NCBI RefSeq assembly: GCF_000336955.1
Contig: NZ_AOLI01000012.1
Span: 12,358-76,357 of the forward strand
Length of the DNA stretch: 64,000 bases
Origin: Haloferax larsenii JCM 13917
GTDB lineage: Archaea > Halobacteriota > Halobacteria > Halobacteriales > Haloferacaceae
Direction: 5' to 3'
The position numbers were made by a program, and so were the translations under genes. Position 1 is the first letter of the stretch, and every line of letters begins with the position of its first letter. The notes beneath the pieces are model-generated. The model was given only the letters and a program-made list of their open reading frames with translations. It ran no database searches and was not told the DNA's origin. Positions 35,436 to 44,222 of the stretch are shown here, piece after piece.

Positions 35436-35824
35436 CGTCACTTCTGCGTATGACCGGGACCATCATATAAGGGGTCGAGCGTTGGCGCGATTTCGCTCGG
35501 TTTTCTAACGCTTTAGGGAATCCCGGACTCTTCACGACCGCTCGATTTGGTATTTCAAACCTTTTACGAAGCTCTTAAAACCGCCTAGACAGTTCATAGA
35601 GGATTCTGAGTCGATAGCTCCCAAATGAACCATTTGCAACTACAGATGATTGATTTTTGTATATCTAATTTCCAAATTAACGTCTGACGCGACAGTCGCG
35701 GCTCACTTTCCTGCCCGGGAACCAGTCCGCGTCGAGACGCGTGGGCAGTGGAACGGGACGTGCTGACCGACGCGGTCCGGGTGACGACCGACGGAACTGG
35801 CCGAGATAGTTCGACACGACTCAT

Positions 35825-35851
35825 CGAAATATACGAGAATGTGTATATTCG
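35825..35851. promoter_or_regulatory. inverted repeat upstream of the purM TATA box
   Basis: cgaaatatac (35825-35834) pairs with gtatattcg (35843-35851), with one base missing. It ends about 11 bases before the purM TATA box, so it is a candidate activator or repressor site. Confidence 0.5.
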
Positions 35852-35862
35852 ATACCCATTGA

Positions 35863-35870
35863 TTTTATAT
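35863..35870 (+). promoter_or_regulatory. TATA box of purM
   Basis: ttttatat is centred about 27 bases before the purM ATG, indicating a leaderless transcript. Confidence 0.6.
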
Positions 35871-35893
35871 TTCGGCCAAACTCGTACACGAAC

Positions 35894-36868
35894 ATGACGA
35901 AGGACGATTCCGAGGGGATGACCTACGCGGACGCGGGCGTCGATATCGAAGCCAGTGAAGCCGCGACGGCCGCACTCGTCGCGCAAGTTGGCGGCGGGTC
36001 GGGCGACTACGCCGGCCTCCTCGACATCGGCGACCGGTATCTGGGCCTCGCTACCGACGGCGTCGGGACGAAACTACTCGTCGCGGAGGCGCTCGGAGAC
36101 TACTCGACAGTCGGTATCGACTGCATCGCGATGAACGCGAACGACCTCGTCGCCGCGGGCGTCCGGCCTGTCGCGTTCGTTGACTACCTCGCGGTGGACG
36201 AACCCGACGAGACCTTCGCCGAGCAGGTCGGACAGGGCCTCTCCGCAGGTGCCGAAGAGGCAGACATCGAACTCGTCGGCGGTGAGACGGCCGTGATGCC
36301 GGAGGTCATCAACGGTCTCGACCTCGCCGGCACCTGTGCCGGGCTTGCGAAGAAAGACGCCATCTTCCCGGGCGAGGCCGAACCGGGCGACGCGCTCGTC
36401 GGCTTCCCGTCGTCGGGCATTCACTCGAACGGGCTGACGCTCGCGCGAAAGGCCGCGACCAGCGACGGCGAGTACACAGACGAGTGGGACGGCGACGAGT
36501 ACGACACCGTCGGCGAGGCGCTTCTCGAACCGACGCGCCTCTACACCTACCTGTTGGACGACCTGCGCACGGCCGAAACCCGCGCAGCAGCCCACGTCAC
36601 CGGCGGGGGGTGGACCAATCTCGAACGCATGGGCGAGTTCCGCTACGTCGTCGACGACGCCTTCGAACCCCACGCAGTCTTCGACTTCGTCCAAGAGAAA
36701 GGCGGCGTCTCCGACGAAGAGATGCACACGACGTTCAACATGGGAACTGGATTCGTCGCAGCGGTTCCCGAAGAAAACGCCGCGGCTCTCGTCGAAGCCA
36801 CAGACGGCCGTATTATCGGCCACGTCGAGGAAGGCGACGGCGTCGCGATTCGTGGCCTCGACCTGTAA
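35894..36868 (+). CDS. purM: phosphoribosylformylglycinamidine cyclo-ligase
   Basis: A 324-residue cytosolic enzyme of purine synthesis that closes the imidazole ring, turning FGAM into AIR with ATP. The AIRS signatures are visible: DSEGMTYADAGVDIEA at the start, DGVGTKLLVAEALGDYSTVG near 55-75, DCIAMNANDLVAAGVRPV near 76-93, GGETAVMPEV near 130 and MGTGFVAAVP near 283. Length is normal. The ATG at 35894 is leaderless behind a good TATA box. It stands alone; the next gene on the same strand is a P450 43 bases on. Confidence 0.94.
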   Translation: MTKDDSEGMTYADAGVDIEASEAATAALVAQVGGGSGDYAGLLDIGDRYLGLATDGVGTKLLVAEALGDYSTVGIDCIAMNANDLVAAGVRPVAFVDYLAVDEPDETFAEQVGQGLSAGAEEADIELVGGETAVMPEVINGLDLAGTCAGLAKKDAIFPGEAEPGDALVGFPSSGIHSNGLTLARKAATSDGEYTDEWDGDEYDTVGEALLEPTRLYTYLLDDLRTAETRAAAHVTGGGWTNLERMGEFRYVVDDAFEPHAVFDFVQEKGGVSDEEMHTTFNMGTGFVAAVPEENAAALVEATDGRIIGHVEEGDGVAIRGLDL

Positions 36869-36911
36869 CAGGGCCGAATAATTCATCACCGTTCTGTGAA
36901 TTGTAACGTGT

Positions 36912-38210
36912 GTGACGCGTACACCACCGACACCCGCAGGCTGGCCACTTCTCGGACACACCGTCGGGTTCGCGGCCGAACCATTCCAGTTCGTAGCCGA
37001 CATGCTGGCTAACCACGGTGTGGACAGTACGGTCGGTCTCGACCTCCTCGGAATCGGCCGGTTGTACATTCTCGCGCATCCGGACCACTTCGAGCGGGCG
37101 TTCGTGACCGAACCGGACGCTATCTCGAAAGGAAACGAGTTCGACGCGGCATTCCATGACGCCATCATCGCGGTCGAAGGAGAAGAGTGGCGAAAGCAGC
37201 GAAACGAGTTGGACCCGTTTTTCCACTGGGACCGCGTGACCGAGTACGCCCCAGTCATGCGCGACCAAGTCGAGCGCAGACTCGCTGAGTGGCCCGACGA
37301 GGGGACGGTGTCGGCGGAAGGAGAGATGAAGAACCTCACCTTGGACGTCATCTTCGCGACCATCCTCGGGCGCGAACTCGAACTCGACGGCGACGACCGG
37401 ATGCGGACCGCTGCCGACGGCCTCAACGGCCGCTTCGCACCGCAGTCGTGGGTACTTCCCTCGTGGGTACCGACGCCGAGTCGCCGACGCTTCGACAAGT
37501 CAGAGCAGATTCTCCGCGAAGAGGTCCGAAAGCTCGTCGAGACGGCGGACCGAGAGAGCCTCACTGCCCGCCTCGCCGAGGCCCTCGGGACCGAGTATCC
37601 GAAGACGGTCGAATCGATGGAGAACCAGCTCGTCGGGATGATTTTCGCCGGCCACGAGACGACGGCGCTCGCACTCACGTTCGCGCTCTACGCGCTGGCG
37701 ACGAATCCGGAACCGTACGAGCGCGCCGTCGAAGAGGTGTCTCGCGTCGTCGGCGACGGCCCGGTGAGTACAGCGGCGCTCGAAAATCTGCCCGTTCTCG
37801 AACGAATCATCAAAGAGACGCTTCGGCTCTACCCGCCGGTTCACACGCTGCCACGCGAGACGACGCGGCCGTTTTCGGTTGGCGACCGAACGATTCCCGC
37901 GGAGACGGACATCCACCTCTCGATCATCCGCGTGCAGCGTGACGAACGCTGGTACGACGACCCCGAGGAGTTCCGTCCGGAGCGATGGGAGAAAGAAAGA
38001 GACCGCCCGCGGTACGCGTACGTGCCGTTCGGCGCGGGACCGCGAAGTTGTCTCGGGCGCGCGTTCGCACTTACCGAGGCCAAAATCGTCCTCGCGAGCG
38101 TGCTCCGGGACTTCCACCTCGAGTGGGACCGAGACGGACCGCTGGATATCACGCCGGAGATGACGACCCAACCGGTCGGTGACACACCGCTCGTCGTCCG
38201 CCGTCGCTGA
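36912..38210 (+). CDS. cytochrome P450
   Basis: A 432-residue heme mono-oxygenase, soluble bacterial type. Conserved features: the I-helix oxygen-binding AGHETT near residue 245, the ExxR of the K-helix in KETLRLYPP near 300, the PERF-like FRPERWEKE near 355, and the heme loop FGAGPRSCLGRAF with the axial Cys at about 380. The start is a GTG at 36912 (MTRTPPTPAGWPLLGH); no suitable ATG lies upstream in frame. An AT-rich aataattcat about 25 bases upstream could be its TATA box. Substrate and redox partner are unknown; no ferredoxin gene is adjacent. Confidence 0.92.
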   Translation: MTRTPPTPAGWPLLGHTVGFAAEPFQFVADMLANHGVDSTVGLDLLGIGRLYILAHPDHFERAFVTEPDAISKGNEFDAAFHDAIIAVEGEEWRKQRNELDPFFHWDRVTEYAPVMRDQVERRLAEWPDEGTVSAEGEMKNLTLDVIFATILGRELELDGDDRMRTAADGLNGRFAPQSWVLPSWVPTPSRRRFDKSEQILREEVRKLVETADRESLTARLAEALGTEYPKTVESMENQLVGMIFAGHETTALALTFALYALATNPEPYERAVEEVSRVVGDGPVSTAALENLPVLERIIKETLRLYPPVHTLPRETTRPFSVGDRTIPAETDIHLSIIRVQRDERWYDDPEEFRPERWEKERDRPRYAYVPFGAGPRSCLGRAFALTEAKIVLASVLRDFHLEWDRDGPLDITPEMTTQPVGDTPLVVRRR

Positions 38211-38220
38211 CGTCGGTCGT

Positions 38221-38256
38221 ACTGGTGTCTCTGTTGTGACTGGTGTCTCTGTTGTG
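38221..38256. repeat. perfect tandem 18-base duplication
   Basis: actggtgtctctgttgtg occurs twice in a row, at 38221-38238 and 38239-38256. It lies between the convergent stops of the P450 and HTH-CBS genes, so it has no coding role. Confidence 0.85.
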
Positions 38257-38267
38257 ACCGCCGCGGC

Positions 38268-38807
38268 TCAGATGTGCGCGGCGATGTCGGCGTCGGTGAT
38301 GATACCGACCGTCTCGCCGCCCTCGACGACGAGGATAGCCGAGTTGTGGTCGAGACCGCTGCTCACCTCGTCGAGCGTCGTGTCCAGTTCGACCGTCGTG
38401 AGGCCCTCGGACATGACTTCGCTCACGGGGCGCTGTGTCACGTCGTCTTCCTGTACGTGGCGGATGTCGCTGTTCGAGATGAACCCCAGCGGCATCCCGC
38501 CTTCGATGACCGGAAGCTGAGAGAACCCGGCGTCCAACATCAGGTCGCGGGCTTCGCGGACCGAATCGTCGGGCGCGACGCTCCGAACGTTGGTGTTCAT
38601 CACGTCTTCTGCGCGAACGATGCGGCCTTCCGCCTCGTCCAGTGCCTCGACGATACGGCGGAGCGTCGAGAGACGGGGGTCTACGTCGCCACCCTCGATA
38701 CGGGCGATGAGGGGCTGTGAGACGCCCGCCATGTCGGCGAGTTTGCTCTGAGTCAGTTCTAACGACTTCCGACGTTCCCGGAGGTCGTTCGGCGTGGGGA
38801 GTTCCAT
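38268..38807 (-). CDS. HTH-CBS transcriptional regulator
   Basis: A 179-residue protein joining an N-terminal XRE-type helix-turn-helix (LRERRKSLELTQSKLADMAG, then VSQPLIARIEGG; about 5-60) to two CBS domains (about 65-120 and 125-179; VMNTNVRSVAPDD and VMSEGLTTVELDT open them). CBS pairs usually bind adenine nucleotides or SAM, so the protein may sense energy state. The start MELPTPNDLRERR at 38807 is chosen over a codon six residues earlier because it opens the conserved region. The UPF0212 gene lies 43 bases upstream on the same strand. Confidence 0.88.
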   Translation of the reverse strand: MELPTPNDLRERRKSLELTQSKLADMAGVSQPLIARIEGGDVDPRLSTLRRIVEALDEAEGRIVRAEDVMNTNVRSVAPDDSVREARDLMLDAGFSQLPVIEGGMPLGFISNSDIRHVQEDDVTQRPVSEVMSEGLTTVELDTTLDEVSSGLDHNSAILVVEGGETVGIITDADIAAHI

Positions 38808-38850
38808 ACCGATGGAATAACCCACGGTTATGAAAAAAGCTTCTGGTCGC

Positions 38851-39207
38851 TTAGGCGTCGTCGTCCTCGAACTCCATCACGTCGATGACGTCGAGGGGAA
38901 CGTCGCGGAGCGCGCCGCCGACTTCGCTCTTTGCGATGCGCGAGGCGTGCTTTTCACCGTCTGCGTTGAAGACCTTGATTTCGAGAAGCAGGCCCACGAG
39001 CGCGGTGTTAGCGGCGATGAAGGCCGAGTCGAACGGTTCGCCACAGGCGGGACACGGGGGCGCACCGACTTCGACTTCGACGTACTCTTTGTCCTTTTCG
39101 TTGAGACGCTTTCCGGCTTCGCTGACGGCGACGCCGATGGCGTCGTCGATGTCCTCGACGTCCCGGACGAGCCAGGCCGCCTCCATCGCGACGAGATAGT
39201 TGCTCAT
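38851..39207 (-). CDS. UPF0212/DUF555 family protein
   Basis: A 118-residue archaeal protein of unknown function. It begins MSNYLVAMEAAWLVRDVED and carries a CPACG metal-binding pair near residue 53-56, followed by FDSAFIAANTALVGLLLEIK; the whole sequence follows the DUF555 pattern. The CxxC without a second pair could bind zinc between subunits. It lies upstream of the HTH-CBS regulator, with a 43-base gap, and may share a transcript with it. Confidence 0.88.
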   Translation of the reverse strand: MSNYLVAMEAAWLVRDVEDIDDAIGVAVSEAGKRLNEKDKEYVEVEVGAPPCPACGEPFDSAFIAANTALVGLLLEIKVFNADGEKHASRIAKSEVGGALRDVPLDVIDVMEFEDDDA

Positions 39208-39584
39208 AGTGGACGTACGAGACGAGGGGGTTTCGTGCTTTGTGGTTCGTGCGCGCGAGTGCCAGAGAGTTCCACACGGGATTCCACTGGTGTACACGGA
39301 GTTCCATTGGTGTCGGAGACGAGTCACCGCGAGTGACCGTCGCGGCTGACCGAGAGTCACACCGCTCGAAATGAATACGGAACTCCGGCGCACGCCACTT
39401 CGATAATCGTCATAACTTATGCGAAAGCTGTCAGCACGTCATGTAATACGCACGGCGAATAGTCGCGCTCAGCGGGACAGAGACAAGTAGAGTTGAATCG
39501 CACGACAGCGTCGGGGTGGTGGTTCGGTCTCGGAGGGAAAGCTTATCACTGGAGGCGTCTCGACCCACGACTGAGGACACGGCA
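39208..39584. other. gene-free stretch with short repeats
   Basis: No gene is supported in these 377 bases. Near 39280-39315 the unit ttccactggtgt / ttccattggtgt occurs twice, and a looser ttccacacgg precedes it. The region must hold the promoters of the UPF0212 gene and the small protein at 39585. Confidence 0.5.
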
Positions 39585-39758
39585 ATGTTCCATCGCTTGC
39601 AGAAGACCGCGCTATTCGCCGCCTACCAGCTCACAGTCGCGACCGGCATCGCGCTGCTTCCGGTCGCACTCGCCGCCCGCCGCATGGGCGTGACCCTCCC
39701 AGTTCACCGTCTCGTCAAGACCACCGGCGACGCCTACGAGCGCGCCGCGACCCGCTAA
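39585..39758 (+). CDS. small membrane-associated protein
   Basis: A 57-residue protein starting MFHRLQKTALFAAYQL with one hydrophobic segment, about 7-31, then a basic amphipathic tail ending RAATR. The codon pattern matches its neighbours, which supports it as a real gene. I recognise no family. It precedes psmB on the same strand with a 138-base gap, so it is probably not in one operon. Confidence 0.5.
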   Translation: MFHRLQKTALFAAYQLTVATGIALLPVALAARRMGVTLPVHRLVKTTGDAYERAATR

Positions 39759-39864
39759 GACAGGGAATACATCGCTCGTTTTGTCTCGCAGCCGACTCGT
39801 GAGCGACTGCGCCGCCGACGCGCGTCAGACACCACGACACCGGCAACGGCGAGGTGAAGGGTTG

Positions 39865-39872
39865 CATTTATC
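39865..39872 (+). promoter_or_regulatory. TATA box of psmB
   Basis: catttatc is centred about 29 bases before the psmB ATG at 39897 and supports that start as (nearly) leaderless. Confidence 0.55.
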
Positions 39873-39896
39873 AGCGCCGAAGTGCAATCGCTGACA

Positions 39897-40628
39897 ATGC
39901 GTACCCCGACTCACGACGAGTTCTCTGGCCGTCTCGACTCGCTCAACGGCGACCACTCGAACGTGTTCGGCCCGGAACTCGGCGAGTTCTCTCACGCCGA
40001 GCGACGCGCCACCGAACTCGGCGACAAAGAGACGAAGACCGGAACGACGACGGTCGGTATCAAGACCGAAGACGGCGTCGTCCTCGCGACTGACATGCGC
40101 GCGAGCATGGGCTACATGGTCTCCTCGAAGGACGTCCAGAAGGTCGAAGAGATTCACCCGACGGCCGCCCTGACCATCGCTGGCTCTGTCTCCGCCGCAC
40201 AGTCGCTCATCAGCAACCTCAAAGCAGAGGTCCGCCTCTACGAGGCCCGCCGCGGCGAGGACATGAGCATGCAGGCGCTCTCGACGCTCGTCGGCAACTT
40301 CCTCCGCTCGGGCGCGTTCTTCGTCGTCCAGCCCATCCTCGGCGGCGTCGACGAAGACGGCGGTCACATCTACAGCATCGACCCCGCCGGGTCGATTCTC
40401 GAAGAAGAGTACACCGTCACGGGCTCCGGCAGCCAGTACGCCCTCGGTGTCCTCGAACGCGAATACAGCGACGACCTGAGTGTCGACGAAGCGAAGCAGG
40501 TCGCCACGAACGCTATCCGCGCCGCAGTCGAGCGTGACCTCGCTTCGGGTAACGGTATCAACATCGCCGTCGTCACCGACGAGGGTGTCGACGTCCAGCG
40601 TCACCAGAACTTCGAAGGCCTCGAATAG
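39897..40628 (+). CDS. psmB: 20S proteasome beta subunit
   Basis: The 243-residue catalytic beta subunit of the archaeal 20S proteasome. A 49-residue propeptide ends at ETKTG, with Thr50 as the N-terminal nucleophile after self-processing (TTTVGIKTEDGVV follows). The active-site Asp and Lys regions are visible as ATDMRAS (Asp near 66) and SSKDVQKVEE (Lys near 82), with GSGSQYALG near 180. The propeptide length is the same as I recall for H. volcanii. The ATG at 39897 (MRTPTHDEFSG) is chosen over an upstream in-frame codon because of the TATA spacing. It converges on the GCS2-family ligase. Confidence 0.95.
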   Translation: MRTPTHDEFSGRLDSLNGDHSNVFGPELGEFSHAERRATELGDKETKTGTTTVGIKTEDGVVLATDMRASMGYMVSSKDVQKVEEIHPTAALTIAGSVSAAQSLISNLKAEVRLYEARRGEDMSMQALSTLVGNFLRSGAFFVVQPILGGVDEDGGHIYSIDPAGSILEEEYTVTGSGSQYALGVLEREYSDDLSVDEAKQVATNAIRAAVERDLASGNGINIAVVTDEGVDVQRHQNFEGLE

Positions 40629-40724
40629 GGCTTCGGCCGTTTCTCTCCGTTTCCACACCGGCACAGCAACAGCTCTCTCGGGCGTCGCGGACAGAAACGA
40701 ACGAGAAGCGGGAGAAGTGGAGTC

Positions 40725-42254
40725 TTAGAACCAGTCAGAGAACGCCCCTTCGAGGAGCGTCTCAGACTGCTTTTCGACGTACTCACGTTGCATCTCCTGG
40801 AGTGCCGTCTCGAAGTCTGCGCCGTCGTCGAGGTGGTCGCGGACGCGGTGGCGCTTCCAGTCGGCCGGGGTTACGCCCGTTTCGACGCGCTTTCGCAGGG
40901 GTTCGAGGTAGTAGTTGGCCTGTTCTTCGGAACAACCAGCCAACCGGAGGCCGTCGCGGGCGTGGACGAGCAGGTCTTCGTACAGTTCTGCACCGGCGAC
41001 CGCGTCGCCATCGGCGTCCAGCCAGTGGATATCGCCGTGCGGCCCCTCGCGCATCGCGGTGTAGAAGTTCTCTTTGGCCGTCTCCCACTCGATGTTGATG
41101 GCGGGGTGTTCTTGTCGCGGCAGTCGCTCCATCAGTCCCGCGAATGCGGCCTGGAACGCCAGCGAGTCCCGGACTGTCGGCTGGGCGGCTATCGGCCGGA
41201 ACTCGATGCGGGCGTTCGCGGACGACCTGGTCGCGCCGTCGAACACCGGACGGACCCATCGCCAGTAGGTGCCGTGTTTTCGGCGGAGCGTCGCGAATTC
41301 GTCGTCGAAGCGGTCGCCGCGTGTGACCGACATCGGGACCATCGTCGAGTCGTCGGCGACGCGGTCGACGGCGTCCTCGACGGTTCCGAGGTCGTTCGGG
41401 AAGCGAACTTTCTCGTGGTCGCCAGCGTTGAGAACCGTCTCAAACACCGCGATACGGTTTTCGTCCCAGCCGTCTGCGAGTATCTCGTCCGGCGTCGCGT
41501 CGTCGTCGTAGAGGTCGGCGGGGAAGAACGGCGAGTTGACGCCGAGAGCGAGCAGCGGCCCGGCAGCGCGGAGCGCGTAGTTGAAAAACAACGGCAGGTC
41601 AACCGCGTGGGAGACCTGATAGTGCGGTTGAATCGACGTGATAAGCGACTCGGGCATCACGGTGTCGGCTTCGAGCGTGACGTGCGGCGCTTCGAGCGTC
41701 CGCGACGGCGGGGCCGTCGGCCCGTTGGCCATCGCGTGGTAGCGAACCGAGCCAGACATGTTGGTCGCGAGTCGGACGCGCTTGTCCGAGATGGAGTCAG
41801 TGAGGTACTCCGTGGCGGTTTCGCCAACCGGCGGAATCGTCCACATGCCATCCGAGACGAGACGCATCCCCTCGGAACCGGCGCAGTCGAGTGCGGCGGA
41901 AAGACGGGCACGAACCTCGGAACTCTGTGCGCGAAGTCCGTGTGGGTTCAACGGCTGAGGGCTCGTCGTCATCTCGGCGTTGTGAAGCCCCAATTCCTTC
42001 TCGAAGCCCATGAGCTCGAGCAACCGACGTGGGACGCGCATGAGCGCGTTGGTCCCCTCGCCGTTTACGGACCACCGGCCGTCTGAGACGGCGTAGAACT
42101 CGTATTCGAGACCGATAATCGACTGGTGGTTGTCGAAGGTTCCTTCGCGCAGTTCGCGCTTTACGACCTCCGCATCAGCCTTCGCTTGCGCTTCGAACTC
42201 GTCCGCGTCGACCGCGAGCACGTCTTGCACACGCTCCGCGAGGTCGTCGCTCAT
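40725..42254 (-). CDS. GCS2-family (glutamate-cysteine ligase-like) ATP-dependent ligase
   Basis: A 509-residue soluble protein resembling carboxylate-amine ligases of the glutamate-cysteine ligase 2 family. Characteristic stretches include SIIGLEYEFYAVSDGRWSV near 45-63 (Glu residues for metal and ATP), LHNAEMTTSPQPLNP near 90, and RIEFRPIAAQPTVRDSLAF near 360-378. Haloarchaea make gamma-glutamylcysteine as their main thiol, but the dedicated GshA enzyme I recall is shorter, so this may be a paralog with another amine substrate. The name is therefore kept general. It diverges from the DNA ligase gene across 118 bases. Confidence 0.7.
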   Translation of the reverse strand: MSDDLAERVQDVLAVDADEFEAQAKADAEVVKRELREGTFDNHQSIIGLEYEFYAVSDGRWSVNGEGTNALMRVPRRLLELMGFEKELGLHNAEMTTSPQPLNPHGLRAQSSEVRARLSAALDCAGSEGMRLVSDGMWTIPPVGETATEYLTDSISDKRVRLATNMSGSVRYHAMANGPTAPPSRTLEAPHVTLEADTVMPESLITSIQPHYQVSHAVDLPLFFNYALRAAGPLLALGVNSPFFPADLYDDDATPDEILADGWDENRIAVFETVLNAGDHEKVRFPNDLGTVEDAVDRVADDSTMVPMSVTRGDRFDDEFATLRRKHGTYWRWVRPVFDGATRSSANARIEFRPIAAQPTVRDSLAFQAAFAGLMERLPRQEHPAINIEWETAKENFYTAMREGPHGDIHWLDADGDAVAGAELYEDLLVHARDGLRLAGCSEEQANYYLEPLRKRVETGVTPADWKRHRVRDHLDDGADFETALQEMQREYVEKQSETLLEGAFSDWF

Positions 42255-42372
42255 ACCCGCCGTTCAGACCCCAATCCCCTTTAAGTCCCCGGCAATTCCC
42301 TCGTTCGTCAGCGTCTCACACCACCGACGCTTGTCGAGACCCTTTTTGTGCGGGCGGCGATACTCACGCCCA

Positions 42373-44130
42373 ATGGAGTTCGCCGAGTTCGCCGAGCGCG
42401 CGGCCGAAATCGAAGCCGAGAGCGCGGACCTCACTATCGTCTCATATCTCGCCGACCTGTTTCGTGATGCCGACGACGACCTCGCAACGGTCACCCGCTT
42501 CGTCCAAGGGCGAGTGTTCCCCGCGTGGGATTCGACCACGCTGGATATCGGACCACGCCTCTGTCACGAGGCCATCGCTCGCGCCGCCGGGCCAAACGTC
42601 TCTGCCGACGACGTCGAAGACAGACTGGCCGAGCAGGGCGAAATCGGCGCGGTCGCCGCGAGTTACGACTTCGGCGGCCAACGCGGTCTCGCCGCCTTCG
42701 GTGCGGGCGGGCAAGACGGGCTGACCGTCGCCGAGGTCGATTCCGAACTTCGTTCCCTCGCCGCCGCGTCCGGGGTCGGGAGCGAAGATACGAAGCTGAA
42801 GACGCTCTACGGGCTGTTCAACCGCACCGACCCCGACGAAGCTTGCTTCCTCGCACGGCTCGTCCTCTCGGAGATGCGCATCGGCGTCGGCGAAGGCAGC
42901 GTCCGCGACGCGATTGCAGAGGCGTTCCTCGTCGCCGACGCCGACGCGGCCGCCACCCGCGACGACGATGCGGACACGGACACCGAGGCGGCGGCCCGCG
43001 AGCGCCGAGACGAGAACATCGCGACTGTCGCCCGCGCCCTGCAGGTCTCGAACGATTACGGCATGGTCGCCGAAGTCGCCCGCGACGACGGAGAAGCCGG
43101 TCTCGACGACGTGCACCTCGAAGTCGGCCGGCCGATTCAGGCGATGCTCGCGCAGGCGGGGACCGCCGCAGACGCCCTCGACGAGTGGGAAACCGCCGCT
43201 GTCGAGACGAAGTTCGACGGGGCGCGCGTGCAGGTCCACCGCGACGAGTCCGGCGAGGTGTCGCTGTACTCGCGGAATATGGAGGACGTGACGGGCGCAC
43301 TCCCCGAGGTGGTCGAATTCGTCGAAGACGCGGTCGACTGCCCGGTCATCCTCGACGGTGAAGTCGTCGCGATGGACGACGCGGGCGACCCGCTGCCGTT
43401 TCAGGAGATTCTGCGTCGCTTCCGCCGCAAACACGACGTCGACCAGATGCGCGAGGAGGTCCGGGTCGAACTTCGGGCGTTCGACTGCCTCCACGCCGAC
43501 GGCGACGACCTGCTGAACGCCCCGCTTACGACGCGCCACGACCGGCTTGCGACCGTGCTCGGACAGGACTCGGAGGCCGTCTCCGACCTCCTCATTTCGG
43601 ACGACCCCGACGAAATTGCCGACTACGAGGCGGACGCTCTCGACGCGGGCCACGAGGGAATCATGCTCAAGAACCCCGACGCGGCCTACTCGCCGGGCGA
43701 CCGCGGGAAGAACTGGCTGAAGCGCAAACCCGACGTGGAGACGCTGGACCTCGTCGTCACAGGAGCCGAGTGGGGTGAAGGCCGCCGGGCGAAGTTCCTC
43801 GGCACGTTCCTGCTTTCGGCCCGCGTCGAGGACGCCTCCGGCGACGACGAGTTCGAGACAATCGGGAAGGTCGCCACGGGAATCACAGACGAGCAGTTGG
43901 TCGAACTCACCGACCTGCTCGAACCCGAAATCGAACGCGAGTCCGGGAAAGAAGTGGATATCCGCCCCTCGGTCGTCTTCGAAGTCGGCTACGAGGAGAT
44001 TCAGGAGTCGCCGACGTACTCGTCTGGCTACGCGCTTCGATTCCCGCGGTTCGTCACCGTCCGCGAAGACAAGACGCCCGAGACGGCCGATTCGCTGACG
44101 CGCGTCGAACGGTTGGTCGAGTCGCAGTAA
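42373..44130 (+). CDS. ligA: ATP-dependent DNA ligase
   Basis: A 585-residue replicative DNA ligase that seals nicks with ATP. The N-terminal DNA-binding domain runs to about residue 240. The adenylation motif is VETKFDGARVQ with Lys280 as the AMP-carrying residue, followed by EVSLYSRNMEDVT (motif Ia/III), DGEVVAMD near 338, and GIMLKNPDAAYSPGDRGKNWLKRKPD (motifs IV-V; about 425-450). The OB fold completes the C-terminus. An acidic insertion DADTDTEAAARERRDE near 196-211 is typical of halophiles. The ATG at 42373 (MEFAEFAERAAEIEAES) is selected; a longer in-frame extension upstream reads as Ser/Arg-rich noise. Confidence 0.95.
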   Translation: MEFAEFAERAAEIEAESADLTIVSYLADLFRDADDDLATVTRFVQGRVFPAWDSTTLDIGPRLCHEAIARAAGPNVSADDVEDRLAEQGEIGAVAASYDFGGQRGLAAFGAGGQDGLTVAEVDSELRSLAAASGVGSEDTKLKTLYGLFNRTDPDEACFLARLVLSEMRIGVGEGSVRDAIAEAFLVADADAAATRDDDADTDTEAAARERRDENIATVARALQVSNDYGMVAEVARDDGEAGLDDVHLEVGRPIQAMLAQAGTAADALDEWETAAVETKFDGARVQVHRDESGEVSLYSRNMEDVTGALPEVVEFVEDAVDCPVILDGEVVAMDDAGDPLPFQEILRRFRRKHDVDQMREEVRVELRAFDCLHADGDDLLNAPLTTRHDRLATVLGQDSEAVSDLLISDDPDEIADYEADALDAGHEGIMLKNPDAAYSPGDRGKNWLKRKPDVETLDLVVTGAEWGEGRRAKFLGTFLLSARVEDASGDDEFETIGKVATGITDEQLVELTDLLEPEIERESGKEVDIRPSVVFEVGYEEIQESPTYSSGYALRFPRFVTVREDKTPETADSLTRVERLVESQ

Positions 44131-44222
44131 ACCGGAGAACAGTCAACCGAACCCCAGTAAACGGTACTCGCAGCCGAGTTGCAGTAGTCGCGTTTTTCAG
44201 CCGCCGGGCCCTCGTCTGAGGT

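Larger units (their letters stand above)
35442..35893. other. AT-rich gene-free stretch upstream of purM
   Basis: About 450 bases without a supported gene, with low GC around 35570-35700. It contains perfect palindromes caaatg-aac-catttg at 35622-35636 and taattt-cc-aaatta at 35666-35679, and the purM promoter at its right end. The low GC and absence of genes suggest an insertion scar or a regulatory zone. Confidence 0.5.
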
